Part shown: positions 46,040-56,325 of the stretch, piece by piece
How positions within the stretch are numbered: position 1 is the first letter of the stretch
How the letters are laid out: each line of letters begins with the position of its first letter
Assembly (NCBI GenBank): GCA_946965045.2
Contig: OX337240.1
Location: 2,418,001 to 2,482,000 of the forward strand
Direction: 5' to 3'
DNA length: 64,000 nt
DNA from: Epithemia pelagica
Lineage: Eukaryota; Bacillariophyta; Bacillariophyceae; Surirellales; Surirellaceae
Notes under the pieces: generated by a model
What the model saw: only the letters and a program-made list of their open reading frames with translations
Databases searched by the model: none
What the model was told of the DNA's origin: nothing
Translations under genes and position numbers: made by a program

Positions 46040-48436
46040 ATGCTGCTGCTGCACCGTGTCCCAATCATGGTCACTGGGAAAACATGGCCTAGTTCTTGTT
46101 GGAAGACCACAACCAGAAGAATGGCACCAACAACAACCACAACGATGACAACAACGACGAGTGCTCGACTGCGGACCCTGTCGTCCATGGCGCAAGCTCC
46201 GATGGCCGGATCCGCAGCATCCAGAATGGAATGGACGAACCATAGGACACTGGATTCTGTTTCTTCTCCTCGACGTATCACAGGCTTGCCAGCACCGTAT
46301 GACCGTTGGGGTTCGATTCTCGTGTCGTCCTTTACCACCACCACAACCGTGTACCAAGACGAACCCCATCCTCCAACTTCATTGGACATTCCCACCACTC
46401 GTCGACGACAATCACCGACATCCACTGCTTCTTCTTCTGCTTCTTTGGATGCAAACCGACCACCCTCCTCCCAATCTCCTCCTCCTCCTTCTCGTGTCGC
46501 CCACCCGTCGCCGTTCTCCTCCTCCACTTTTGAATCGACAGGGACCGGAACCACCACTTCCATCTCTTTTCCCCAACAAACAAATAAGAAGAAGAAGAAG
46601 AAGAAGCGAAAAGCCACCGCCGAACAACAACCACCACAATTTGATCTCTTGGTATCGTGTTTGCCGGGTTTGGAATCCTATTTGATGCGAGAATTGACGC
46701 ACGAAATGGGTTTGTTTGCCAGTCACACCCAGTCCTTGTCAACCTCCGAAACGATGGAGGGCATTCGCAATCTCTTGATTCGACAAGCCACGGTCGATAC
46801 CGTCGTGGCCTTGCACGGTCATTCCGGCATTGCCAGTCATGTCGCCCTTCGCTGTCACGTGCCCTTTCGATGCACTAGTTTGTCGGAATTGCGTCGCAAG
46901 GTGGCCCAGTCCATTCCTTGGACGGCTTGGTTGTGCCCTACCACGGCACAAACGCGCGTCGAGGTGATTCAAATTGTCCACGCCTCCAAACGACAACAGC
47001 ACGCGGCCAAACCCCATTGGCAAGCCGATCCAGTGGCCGATCAAGTCCAACGGGGCATTGATATTGCCTTGGGACGACGACCGGTGAAAGGCAATCCAAC
47101 GGAACCACGCAACGATGCAACCACCGCCGCCAACTCCACAGAAATTGCAACAGAAGACGACGCCAAAGACTCTCGGACTCCGACTGACGACGACAACGAC
47201 AACACTACTGTCGTGGTTCCCATTCATGTTCGCATTGTCAAGGATTTTGTCCACATTACCATTCCCACATCGACCAAACCCTTGTATCTACGACAGGACG
47301 ACGACGACGGCAATGACGACACTAATGCCACGGTCGAGACTACTGATCCAGACACGACGACTCCCACTGCTTCCAACACTAACGACAACAATCGACAACC
47401 GTCGGTTGTCTTGGCAGAACCACGACCGGATCTGGCACATGCCATGGCCATGGCCATGGAAGTGGTACAAGACCAAAAGGAAGAAATGGAACAAGAAACC
47501 AACGCAGCCGACCAGCACGAACCACCACACCACAATGACAACACCACCACAACAGTGATTGTCGATCCCTATTGTGGATCCACCAGCACCTTAATGTTGG
47601 AAGCCTGCCAACGACATTTGCAATTGCCACCGGGACGGTTTCGATCCGAGGCACCCTTGCGGGGGACCAAATTGTATCAACCGGAACAATGGCGCGATTA
47701 TCAACAACGGGCCATGGCTCAGGCACGCGCCTATGAGGCACCAACGAATATACAGTTTGTGGCCAGTGACCGAGAGGCCTCGACGGTCGCCCAAGCGCGA
47801 GCGGCCGCCCAACGACAGGCACTGGCCGAGTACATTTCCTTTTCCACCACGGATACCATTGAGCAAGCCTTGGCGAATGCCCACAAGGACAGCAACAAGG
47901 ACGACGACCAGACGCAATACACGGCAGAGGAGACCAAACTGGACACTTCCGGACGTTGTCGTCGTCTGCTTCAAGTCTTGACCAAACCACCGTACAGCAA
48001 GCCCAAACGGGTTCGAACCAAGGCTGGTAAATTGCGCAAATCCTATCGTCACTTGTGGCCCTCGTATCAGGAATTGGGTCAGGCCTGTGCCACGTACAAT
48101 GCCTCCACCTTGCATATCTTGTCGTCCAATGTCGAATTGGTCAAAAAAGTGGGTTTGTCCGAATTGCGATCCATGTTTGTGACGGATCAAGGGGGATCGC
48201 ACCTGTTTGGCATGCATGCCGAATTGGCCACCAACGCGGAACGTCAGACGGACCAAACAGCCACAAGCACAACCATGCCATTGCCACCCAAGATCCTTGG
48301 ACCACAACAACAACAACAAGTCTTGTCGTCGTCGGCGGCGGCGGCCATGGCACTCGAACCTCCCTCGGTGGACGAGCCAACTACTTCCTCGTCACCGGAA
48401 CCAGGGATGGAACAACAAGGCACCATGTCGTCCTAG
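46040..48436 (+). CDS. THUMP/RlmL-type rRNA guanine-N2 methyltransferase-like protein
   Basis: 798 residues from ATG 46040 (MLLLHRVPIMVTG). The first 200 residues are Ser/Thr/Pro-rich and could be an organelle transit region plus linker. The RlmL-type N-terminal domain starts at FDLLVSCLPGLESYLMREL (46640). The SAM-binding motif is VIVDPYCGSTSTLMLEAC (47557-47610, usually DPxCGSGT), followed by RSEAPLRGTKLYQPEQW and a Rossmann strand IQFVASDREASTVAQARA. The catalytic N-P-P-Y/F motif appears as TKPPY (47981-47995), so its Asn is replaced by Lys. Long Asp/Thr/Asn and Gln inserts are diatom-like. The family methylates guanines of large-subunit rRNA or tRNA. The altered motifs make activity uncertain. 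Confidence 0.65.
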   Translation: MLLLHRVPIMVTGKTWPSSCWKTTTRRMAPTTTTTMTTTTSARLRTLSSMAQAPMAGSAASRMEWTNHRTLDSVSSPRRITGLPAPYDRWGSILVSSFTTTTTVYQDEPHPPTSLDIPTTRRRQSPTSTASSSASLDANRPPSSQSPPPPSRVAHPSPFSSSTFESTGTGTTTSISFPQQTNKKKKKKKRKATAEQQPPQFDLLVSCLPGLESYLMRELTHEMGLFASHTQSLSTSETMEGIRNLLIRQATVDTVVALHGHSGIASHVALRCHVPFRCTSLSELRRKVAQSIPWTAWLCPTTAQTRVEVIQIVHASKRQQHAAKPHWQADPVADQVQRGIDIALGRRPVKGNPTEPRNDATTAANSTEIATEDDAKDSRTPTDDDNDNTTVVVPIHVRIVKDFVHITIPTSTKPLYLRQDDDDGNDDTNATVETTDPDTTTPTASNTNDNNRQPSVVLAEPRPDLAHAMAMAMEVVQDQKEEMEQETNAADQHEPPHHNDNTTTTVIVDPYCGSTSTLMLEACQRHLQLPPGRFRSEAPLRGTKLYQPEQWRDYQQRAMAQARAYEAPTNIQFVASDREASTVAQARAAAQRQALAEYISFSTTDTIEQALANAHKDSNKDDDQTQYTAEETKLDTSGRCRRLLQVLTKPPYSKPKRVRTKAGKLRKSYRHLWPSYQELGQACATYNASTLHILSSNVELVKKVGLSELRSMFVTDQGGSHLFGMHAELATNAERQTDQTATSTTMPLPPKILGPQQQQQVLSSSAAAAMALEPPSVDEPTTSSSPEPGMEQQGTMSS

Positions 48437-48848
48437 TATAGAATCCGCATCTGTTCACGTCGAAAGGAAATTCTGCAATATGGTGTGGACTGGGACGACG
48501 GCTCTACTGCAACTAGGATTCGAAACCTTTTGACTTCTCGAATAATAGTGGTAGTAGTTCTATAACTACTGCGTTACATTCCAAATTTCAAATCTGTACA
48601 AACACGGGAATCCATAGTCCATGTCTACTAGAGAAGACCGCATCCATTGTCTATTATTGGCTTTTGGCTTCTAGTGGTCTGCATCATCAAGAGAAGTGCG
48701 GTCCCCTTTTCTTCTAGACTCCAGACATGCACAATGCACATTAGGATTAGGAGTAGTTTGAAGATCTGTACTACTAACTACTACACTCGTACTGTGGTAC
48801 TTACGAGTACAAAAGTGTTACTCCTACCAGTTACAGTTCCCACTATCC
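48437..48848. other. Spacer downstream of the methyltransferase gene
   Basis: Nothing beyond a probable 3' untranslated region was recognised. Confidence 0.4.
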
Positions 48849-48880
48849 ATTTTTTCTTTAGGGGCTGCTGATGGGGCCTA
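48849..48880 (+). repeat. 32-bp direct repeat at the left border of the DNA transposon
   Basis: ATTTTTTCTTTAGGGGCTGC and the following 12 bases recur at 58609-58640 with one C/T difference. With the transposon removed, the two copies form a tandem repeat of about 34 bp (unit joined by GA), with the TA target at the junction. Confidence 0.85.
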
Positions 48881-48914
48881 CAAGCTGAGTTCAGGGAGTA
48901 TGTTCCTGACGTAG
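48881..48914 (+). repeat. Left terminal inverted repeat of the DNA transposon
   Basis: 34 bp, starts CAAGCTGAGTTCAGGGAGTA and ends CCTGACGTAG, preceded by TA. Confidence 0.88.
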
Positions 48915-49270
48915 ACCCCTCGTAGATTTAGTACCATAAAATATAATCCTCAATAGCGTTTGGCCTGACTAGTGAATGAAAGTGTCCGACTCGTGACAAC
49001 CCAGTGTCTGAATAATAAATTTTTTGTTTCGTACCGTGATGTGTGACAGCTTCCGAACGCTAGAATTCCGTCGAAAATGATGAAAAAACGGTTGTTGTCT
49101 AACGACCATGGTGGAGGGCCATCCCAACCGTTCGAGATGTTGCCGAGCTGCATCCGGATGCTTTAGGGTTTACTTGAACCACCCCAAATGGGGCAACATC
49201 TCAAACGGTTGGCATCATCCTCAATAATTCGATCATCCAACTCATCCCACGCAACACGGTCTACAACAGG

Positions 49271-52200
49271 ATGGAACGAAATTTTTCTGGGAAAGATATT
49301 CTTGACGTCTTTAAGACGCGATGCACCCGATCCTCGTTTGGATTCTGCAACAAGTGGATCCAAGACACCGAGATTGTAGGATACCTGAGAACTTGGTTGC
49401 CAGGACTGTCGACAATCAGATTGAATTCTCTTTTCTCTAGAGACATTGTCCTTAAACCCATTTTCGAAAATGAGGTGTCGGAACCAAACAAGTTTGGCTG
49501 GTACCGCCACAAAATCACAATCAATAAACAAAGATACACATTCTTGTATATAAGCTCCGACACAACAAAACTGCCAGTGATGTTGAACGATCACCAAGAA
49601 TGGCTGGAGGCTGCAGCCGAGAATGTGATTCGGCGGTCGGGACGAGAGAAGCCAACGAAGCGAAGGAACGAAGACTCACCAGGGGTACATGAAGGCACGG
49701 CAACTGTATCCAAGCAAGCAAGAAACACTACAACACCACCAGCAATGAAGAGCACTGCAACGCAGCAACATGGTCAACCGCCACAAATTGGAGACAGCCC
49801 TACCGAAATGCAAACGTCACCACCTCACGACAACACAAATCAGGTGCTTGTTGGAGCAATCCAACATCCTGAATTGGCCACAGACGAAATCGGCCATGAC
49901 CATCCACAGAGTTTGCCGATTGGTTTTTCAGTTTTCGAGAGTGAGATGATCCAAGGTCTATCGCAACAAATGGAAAGCGCCTGTTTTGATGAGCCAAGGA
50001 ACCGTAGGCTCTTTGCCGGCAAATGCGATTCTCCAGGATCGTCAAAACGAAATCTTGAGCGATGGATAGAAACCCTTGAAAGGGCCATTTCCAACGTGGA
50101 GGCACTTCCGAATGTGGTTAACAAGGGAGACATCTTCCCCCCCAACCAGGAACAGCAACAGAGGGTACTGCTCAAGGCAACGTATTTACAACTTTCTTAT
50201 AAGATAGCGTTGCTTGATATGCCACACGGTCGTACATGGCTGAACTGCATAAGCGAAGCCATAAGCAAAATGGAACAGATTTATGGTGAAAAAGTAAAAA
50301 AACATCCCAAGACCATTGCTCGTTTTCACAGGTACTTTCGGGAAAACGACAGTTTCCCTCATCCCAACTACCACGTTCATATTGGGAAAGAGCCATCGCC
50401 CGTCTTATTCGTTCACATACCTGAAGCAAAGGTAAAGTTTGAATGCTGGGCAAAGGAAAACCTGAGCACTCTTACAACAGAGTCTGCTCTAATGTACCTG
50501 AGGACAACATTGCTTCCGGATATGCATACCATGATCGTACAAGAGTGCATGGATACGAATGCAACGCCAGTATCGTACGAGGCCTTCTTGGCATCGATGA
50601 AGCTTTCCACCATTTCGCAAAGCACAGCGTGGCGATGTATTGCTGCTGCAGGGCTCGTGTTCAAGGAACACACGAAAACATACTTCACTGATCGACACGA
50701 AAATGCTGAGAATGTTGCCCACAGAGCTGCTTTTGTCAAGAAGTACTTTAAGTGGGAAGAGCTGTCGTATCGGTGGGTGCAGCTCCCTACCGAGGATGCA
50801 ATCAAACTTGAAAACGAAGGGAATGCGGGCAAGGAGAAGCTCTTGCCAAACAGCTTTGTATTTGAGTACACTGATGTAACAACAGGCAAGCAGATGCGGG
50901 AGTACCATGTTGATGCCTTCCCAAGCGAATTTGAACGGTACATCAAACCAGAAAACACAATTCACAATGGAAACTTGTCACACAGGTTTCCCTCCGACCG
51001 CAAACCTGTCATCCTCATCGGCCAGGACGAATCGATCTACAAGCAGTTTTCCTTCTCGTCTAAGGCATGGTACACTAAAGATGGCGCAACTAAAATGCTG
51101 CCAAAGGATGATGGACATGGGATGATGATCAGCGCTTTTGTAAGCCGATCATGGGGCTTCCTTATGAACGGAAACCCGTTGCTTGCTGCGAGTCTATTTC
51201 GGATTAATGAACTCCGTCTACATGCGACACACAACAAATACGTCTCTACCGAGGCTGCAGTGAACCTCAATGGTCACACTGCCAAGACTCCAATTACCAA
51301 TGCCCAACCGTTCACTCGCTTTTTTGAATACGGAGCAGATAAAGAGGGATATTGGAATTATGAATACATGGCCTTGCAGTTGGAGGATATTGTCGATTGC
51401 CTCGTGGTCATGTTCCCCGCCCATGACTTTGTCTTTTTGTTCGACCAAAGCAGTGGTCATGGAAAACAACAATCCGATGGGTTAAATGCTCTGAACATGA
51501 ATAACGACTGGGGAGGAGCTGTTCCCAGCATGCGGGACACACAAATTATTGATCAAGCTTGCCTTGGCCCGTACAACCATGACGACAAACTACGAGTTGG
51601 TGACGTACAACACCTCGTCTATCAGGAGAACGATCGTGGTCCAGTTGCTAAAAAAGGCCATCGTCTCAATGACGCGCAGCGTGTCGCATCGAAGAATACA
51701 CACCGAACTGGTAGAAAGAAAAAGCGCAACCTCACAAAGAAGGAGCTCATGGCAAAACTTGTCCGGGTCATGGGACCTGGAATGCAACGTTCATTTCAAT
51801 CGAAAAATGCTGGTGAACTACAGGACCTTTGTAAACGCTCCAACATTGCAACGGTGATTGAAGATGATGTGATCGAGGAAGGCTGGATGAATAATGCAAA
51901 AGGGCTCTTTCAAGTGTTATGGGAGCGGGGGTGGATAGACCCTAACAACATGATCAAGTACGTCAAGACAACCAGAGATGCATGGTTGGAAGCGGATAAG
52001 AAGACTGTGAAAGAAGCCTATCAGGCGGACTACAAAAAGTACTCTATGGTTCATCTGATGAGCGAATGCTCCGATTTCAAGAACGAAAAATCTGCAATGG
52101 AGAAGCTGGCGGAAGACTTGTCTGAACGACATCGTTGCAGGATCGAGATTCTCGTATCGACCAAGTATCACTGTGAAATGGCCGGTGAGGGGATCGAGTA

Positions 52201-52537
52201 TGGCTGGGGTTACTCAAAAAAAGTCTTTCGTGCTTTCTCACTGAATGAGAAGAAAGACAAAGCTGCCTTTTTACGATGTTTGACAGCGAGCCTGAAGAAA
52301 ACAACACCCGAAATCATGCGGAAAATGTCAGCAAAGGCACGTCGCTATATGCTCGCGTACTTGTTATACGATCAAAATTCCAACAACAGCGACTATGCAG
52401 CTGCGGGCCTCTCGTATGCCGAAATTGAAAAGATGTCAAAAGCAATCAAGTGTCACCGATCCGCCTTCGACCAAGATCATGGCTTCATCTCACGTCTCTG
52501 GAGAGAAACGCAAGGATCTGGTGCAGTAGAAACCTGA
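49271..52537 (+). CDS. DDE transposase of the IS630/Tc1-mariner type
   Basis: 1088 residues from ATG 49271. The N-terminal 250 residues are partly disordered, with a basic patch (REKPTKRRNE). The catalytic triad is visible: Asp in ILIGQDESIYKQF (51026, residue 586), Asp in FLFDQSSGHG (51443, residue 725) followed by MNNDWGGAVPSMRDT, and Glu in YHCEMAGEGIEYGWGYSKK (52196, residue 976). The last motif corresponds to the N-P-I-E-x-x-W-G-x-x-K box of Tc1/IS630 enzymes and closely resembles large transposases common in basidiomycete genomes (HDES...FHCELNxIExxWGYAK). It should cut and join transposon ends at TA sites in the nucleus. It begins 357 bp inside the left inverted repeat and is the first gene of the element. 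Confidence 0.85.
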   Translation: MERNFSGKDILDVFKTRCTRSSFGFCNKWIQDTEIVGYLRTWLPGLSTIRLNSLFSRDIVLKPIFENEVSEPNKFGWYRHKITINKQRYTFLYISSDTTKLPVMLNDHQEWLEAAAENVIRRSGREKPTKRRNEDSPGVHEGTATVSKQARNTTTPPAMKSTATQQHGQPPQIGDSPTEMQTSPPHDNTNQVLVGAIQHPELATDEIGHDHPQSLPIGFSVFESEMIQGLSQQMESACFDEPRNRRLFAGKCDSPGSSKRNLERWIETLERAISNVEALPNVVNKGDIFPPNQEQQQRVLLKATYLQLSYKIALLDMPHGRTWLNCISEAISKMEQIYGEKVKKHPKTIARFHRYFRENDSFPHPNYHVHIGKEPSPVLFVHIPEAKVKFECWAKENLSTLTTESALMYLRTTLLPDMHTMIVQECMDTNATPVSYEAFLASMKLSTISQSTAWRCIAAAGLVFKEHTKTYFTDRHENAENVAHRAAFVKKYFKWEELSYRWVQLPTEDAIKLENEGNAGKEKLLPNSFVFEYTDVTTGKQMREYHVDAFPSEFERYIKPENTIHNGNLSHRFPSDRKPVILIGQDESIYKQFSFSSKAWYTKDGATKMLPKDDGHGMMISAFVSRSWGFLMNGNPLLAASLFRINELRLHATHNKYVSTEAAVNLNGHTAKTPITNAQPFTRFFEYGADKEGYWNYEYMALQLEDIVDCLVVMFPAHDFVFLFDQSSGHGKQQSDGLNALNMNNDWGGAVPSMRDTQIIDQACLGPYNHDDKLRVGDVQHLVYQENDRGPVAKKGHRLNDAQRVASKNTHRTGRKKKRNLTKKELMAKLVRVMGPGMQRSFQSKNAGELQDLCKRSNIATVIEDDVIEEGWMNNAKGLFQVLWERGWIDPNNMIKYVKTTRDAWLEADKKTVKEAYQADYKKYSMVHLMSECSDFKNEKSAMEKLAEDLSERHRCRIEILVSTKYHCEMAGEGIEYGWGYSKKVFRAFSLNEKKDKAAFLRCLTASLKKTTPEIMRKMSAKARRYMLAYLLYDQNSNNSDYAAAGLSYAEIEKMSKAIKCHRSAFDQDHGFISRLWRETQGSGAVET

Positions 52538-52949
52538 TCTAATCTCCATTTATCATCAAAATGCATGTAACTTAACTATTTATAACAGCAATCCATTTTA
52601 TTGAATGTATTTCTTGTCAGTTATTGGTATCAATGATCACTTCCGTGTTGCGTGCTCGTGTTGCGTGTTGGATTATCAGTTTGTAAGTACCTCGAAAATG
52701 TGAGAGAGCGAGAAAATGGACGATTTTCGGAGCAGACCTCGCGCGAAACACGCCTCCCTCTCCGAAAACGCGCACGCATCGCAAAACTGGCACGCAAATC
52801 CTTAAGTAACTCAGCCCACATACCAAAACTTCACCGTTTTTTAGTATGTGAGCTCAAGATTTTTTTTTTGGAATGTGGGCTGAGGGCTGAGGAGAATGCT
52901 GCGTTTCGTGTTTCTTGTGTTTCGTGTTTCGAGTTTTTGCGTTTCGACC
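52538..52949. other. Spacer and probable promoter of the SET-dioxygenase gene
   Basis: An AT-rich 5' part is followed by a stretch rich in CGTGTT and TTTCG repeats (52640-52945). The frame of the next gene is open from an ATG at 52896 (MLRFVFLVFRVSSFCVS), but the ATG at 52950 has the stronger ACCATGG context. Confidence 0.45.
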
Positions 52950-55799
52950 ATGGGGAAACCAAGCCCTAAGAAACAGTATTCAAAAGCAGGCGCTCAAAAA
53001 CGAGACAGCATGAGTGACAAAGGAAATCTTGACGCTCTTATACTTGCAATAGATGCAGCGGAAGAGCAGTCAGCCAAAGCAGCAGCGGCGCCCGAAGCAG
53101 CAGCAGCCGCAGCACCCGAAGCAGCAGCAACAGACGAAGCGACAACAACAAAGCACCATCGGTTTCTTTCGGATCAAGACTTTGCCGAAGTGAAGGATAA
53201 AAAGCTTGCAGATGTTCGGCGTGGCCATCCAGAGAAGGACCACAGCAAACAGTATTCGGAAACTCAAATGCGGCAGCTCCTCATCGATACGCGCACAGAG
53301 GACTACAAGAAAGGCATCGAGGAAGTGGAGAAACTCCCTTCTCGTTCTGGACGGGATCCAATCAGGACTTTCACCGAAGGCCTCAAGACGCTCTCCAAGA
53401 TCAAAGACAGTGCTGTACTTGCCTGTGCTATGGGAGAGTATGTCTCACGGAAGATTTCGGCCACTTTTTCGGTCCAAGAAGCTCCAATTCGGAAGCCCGG
53501 TTCTGGCTTGCTAAAGGGGAAGATTGTGCCACTTTCGAGTGGAATGGGTCTCCCTGTCAAGAAGAACAGAAAACATACCTTCCCGATCGGCAAGCATGTC
53601 GGTTACACATTTGCAAACAATCCGGTAGTCAAGATCTACCTTGGAAAAATGCTTCTGTTTGAGGTGAAGGAGTCAAAACTCCCAGGCGCCGGGTTTGGCG
53701 TTTTTGCAGTTCGGACAATCAAAGATGGTGAAGTGATTGGTGCGTACACGGGAAACGACGTCACGTCTCGGACAGTTGTACCCAACGAGTACGCGATTCA
53801 GTTCGGACGTGACAATCGAAGGCTTCAAGCAGACAACGACGATCACTTCGGCATGGGGCTGCACTTAATCAACGACCACCAACACCATCTGTACGGTACA
53901 GACAATCCACCGGATGAATCGGACGACGGTTACAACGTGAGAATCATGCCGAATCTTCTAGTTAAGGCAATCAAAAATATTGAGCCGGGCGACGAGCTGT
54001 CTTTGTTTTATAACCTTACGGACGAATCGCCGACGTCCTCCGAACAGGTTATCCGACCGTCGACGAAAGGTGACGACGACGAAGACGAGGGAAAGAAACG
54101 CGGTCGACCCAGTGATGAAAATGAAGACGACGGGAAAAAAACAAAGAAGCCTGTCTTAACTTCTCCTTCTACTGTTTTCCGTCCAGTTGCTACTGTTGCT
54201 CGTCCTCCTTCTCCGCCTCCTCCGCAATACGTTTCTGAGCACTACAATTCGCCCCCTCAGCTGCCGCCGCATTATCCTCCGCAATATTATCACCATCCTC
54301 CGCCGCAGTACAATTATCCTCCGCCGCAGTACAATTACCCTCCGCCGCAGTACAATCATCATCCTCCGCCGCATTATCCTTATCCTCCGCCGCATTATCC
54401 TCATCCTCCGACGAGTCATCCTCCGCCGCAGTACCATGGACATCCTCCGTCCTACAATCAACCCAACTATGGAGGTTACGGGGGGACTCTACCTTCATCG
54501 CTCCATCATCAGCAGCAACAACAACGCACGACCCAGCCGGTCGAAGGCTCACCCCACCTCCTTCCGAGCAATCCCATCCCACCTGCAGCACAAGCTCAAC
54601 CCGTGCTCCTTCCCAGCAGTCCCGTCCTACCTGCAGCACAAGCTCAACCCGCCACTCAAGCCAATCCCAGCCCTAGTACTGGAATGTTCGTACCAGTGGT
54701 AATGGCAGAAGATGACACGGATAGTATTTTTGAGGAGATGGAAGCGATCGATGCGAAAGCGAAGGAGAATGAGCGTTTCGAGAAAATGAAGTTGTTACAT
54801 AGAGAATTGCGCTCGAAGTATTTCAAATGGCTGTACGATATTGAAAACAAAATGTATCGAGGATATTTTTTGACAACTCCGCCAGATCTCCTCGAAATGT
54901 TGGAGAATGCGTGGCACAGCACAGGCTTGGACCAGAAAGGAAAGGGCAAATTTTTCAAATCTGTTCAAGACTACACACCAAATTTGTTGATGGCAATGAT
55001 GGAACATGAGGGAATGGTGTCCAACATTCGGTACTTCGGCCACGTTAACCCCGAACATGCTGCAAAGGTCACGGCCAATTTCAAGCAGCTGCTTGCCTCA
55101 GCTCTCTATGGGATGAACTACGCAAAAGATGATTCATTTGCGGACCAAATCAACATTCACCTTTCGTTCATGAAGACCACAGAGGCAAAAGTTCAAGAAC
55201 CTCACATCGACTTCTTGTTCCAGAGCGTAACAGGGAACATGTCCGAAGGTCCCAAAACGCCCTCCGGGAAGCAACCAATCAAAAAGACTCGGAGAGCGAA
55301 TGCAGATCTGCCACTCCGGGAACGCATGCCTTTTATTGTTTTCATGCCCCTGGCGGAGGAGGGTATGTCCGTTGAATTGTGGAGTTTCCGCGGTGAGAAG
55401 CACAAGGATTATATGAACGAGCTGGGTAAAGTGGTACATATCCCATATGGCACGTTTCTCCTCGTTCGAGGAGATACTGTCCATGCTGGTGGCTTTAAGA
55501 CTGGGGAGATGGGGAATCCACGTGCACATTTCTACGTGTACCAAGGAAAAGATGGGACCGTTCACGATCCCATGCCAAAGAACACCTACAACCTTCCTTC
55601 TGGAGAAAGCAGGCTTTCCGACTACTACTTCCATGACAAAGACATCCCTGGTGTTCGCCGAAGTGGGCTCGTTGGGGTTAAGCTTTGGGTCGGGGACAAG
55701 CGTGTTTGCGTCCTAAGTGACAATCCTCGTAAGGTGCTTGTGGCCGCGAATTATAAACCTGGTAAGAAGATCGCGAGCAAAGAAGCCGATCAAACTTAG
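52950..55799 (+). CDS. SET-domain / 2OG-Fe(II) dioxygenase-like fusion protein
   Basis: 949 residues from ATG 52950 (an upstream in-frame ATG at 52896 adds 18 hydrophobic residues). Ala-rich and charged N-terminus. The SET domain lies at about 53650-54020: SKLPGAGFGVFAVRTIKDGE, IGAYTG, LINDHQ in place of NHS, IMPNLLVKAIKNIEPGDE, LSLFYN with the likely catalytic Tyr. An acidic/basic linker and a Pro/Tyr/His repeat (54261-54449) follow. The C-terminal domain has a double-stranded beta-helix signature: HxD in EPHIDF (His 752, Asp 754), a distal His in DTVHAGG (845) and Arg in NPRAHFYVY (858), the iron and 2-oxoglutarate ligands of Fe(II) dioxygenases. It could methylate protein lysines and oxidise nucleic acid or protein methyl groups. 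The subfamily is not assigned. Confidence 0.7.
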   Translation: MGKPSPKKQYSKAGAQKRDSMSDKGNLDALILAIDAAEEQSAKAAAAPEAAAAAAPEAAATDEATTTKHHRFLSDQDFAEVKDKKLADVRRGHPEKDHSKQYSETQMRQLLIDTRTEDYKKGIEEVEKLPSRSGRDPIRTFTEGLKTLSKIKDSAVLACAMGEYVSRKISATFSVQEAPIRKPGSGLLKGKIVPLSSGMGLPVKKNRKHTFPIGKHVGYTFANNPVVKIYLGKMLLFEVKESKLPGAGFGVFAVRTIKDGEVIGAYTGNDVTSRTVVPNEYAIQFGRDNRRLQADNDDHFGMGLHLINDHQHHLYGTDNPPDESDDGYNVRIMPNLLVKAIKNIEPGDELSLFYNLTDESPTSSEQVIRPSTKGDDDEDEGKKRGRPSDENEDDGKKTKKPVLTSPSTVFRPVATVARPPSPPPPQYVSEHYNSPPQLPPHYPPQYYHHPPPQYNYPPPQYNYPPPQYNHHPPPHYPYPPPHYPHPPTSHPPPQYHGHPPSYNQPNYGGYGGTLPSSLHHQQQQQRTTQPVEGSPHLLPSNPIPPAAQAQPVLLPSSPVLPAAQAQPATQANPSPSTGMFVPVVMAEDDTDSIFEEMEAIDAKAKENERFEKMKLLHRELRSKYFKWLYDIENKMYRGYFLTTPPDLLEMLENAWHSTGLDQKGKGKFFKSVQDYTPNLLMAMMEHEGMVSNIRYFGHVNPEHAAKVTANFKQLLASALYGMNYAKDDSFADQINIHLSFMKTTEAKVQEPHIDFLFQSVTGNMSEGPKTPSGKQPIKKTRRANADLPLRERMPFIVFMPLAEEGMSVELWSFRGEKHKDYMNELGKVVHIPYGTFLLVRGDTVHAGGFKTGEMGNPRAHFYVYQGKDGTVHDPMPKNTYNLPSGESRLSDYYFHDKDIPGVRRSGLVGVKLWVGDKRVCVLSDNPRKVLVAANYKPGKKIASKEADQT
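54261..54449 (+). repeat. Pro/Tyr/His-rich repeat in the SET-dioxygenase gene
   Basis: Degenerate 18-24-base units encode variants of PPPQYNY and PPPHYPH. Such a linker could bind WW-type domains or favour condensation, but this is inference only. Confidence 0.7.
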
Positions 55800-56325
55800 A
55801 TCTTTCCTCGTGGTGAAAGTGTGTTATTGTTGAAAAAGAATACCATGGTACGTTGAGTTGCAGTATGACATTAAGATTTATTAGTTTATTCCTTCATATT
55901 ATACTTTAGTACATTGTCGTGTTTGTTTCCATGAAGTGTCGAAAACGCAAAATATGAGATAAGAATCATAGCTCGTCTGGGACCAATCACGAACTCCCTC
56001 GTACATCCATACGAGACGCGCCCGCAAACCGGGACCCAACTGCCGACACTGGGAAGCTGGATGACGACGATGACGATGATGATGACCATGACAATCACGA
56101 CCATAACGATGATGAAGAGGACAAACGGGATGAGCGATGATAGCTACAACAAGGACGACTACAATACAACGACGACAATGATAGCCACGACAATGACGAG
56201 GACTTGGACGACGACAATAATGATAATCACAACAAGAACGACTGTAGAAGCACTACAAGTACCATGATGACAAATCGATTCATATTTAGTGATTAAGGAT
56301 ACCTAAAACGTCCATCAGTAGATAT
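55800..56325. other. Convergent intergenic region with trinucleotide-rich stretch
   Basis: Between the stop of the SET-dioxygenase gene and the stop of the minus-strand gene. 56060-56260 is a degenerate GAY/ACR trinucleotide array without a convincing protein. Confidence 0.5.

Noticed and set aside
45706-46617. Minus-strand ORF of 303 codons
   Set aside because: Shadow of the low-complexity N-terminus of the methyltransferase gene; Val/Gly/Trp-rich with no motif.
56061-56267. Plus-strand ORF rich in Met and Thr
   Set aside because: Produced by a degenerate trinucleotide array, not a plausible protein.
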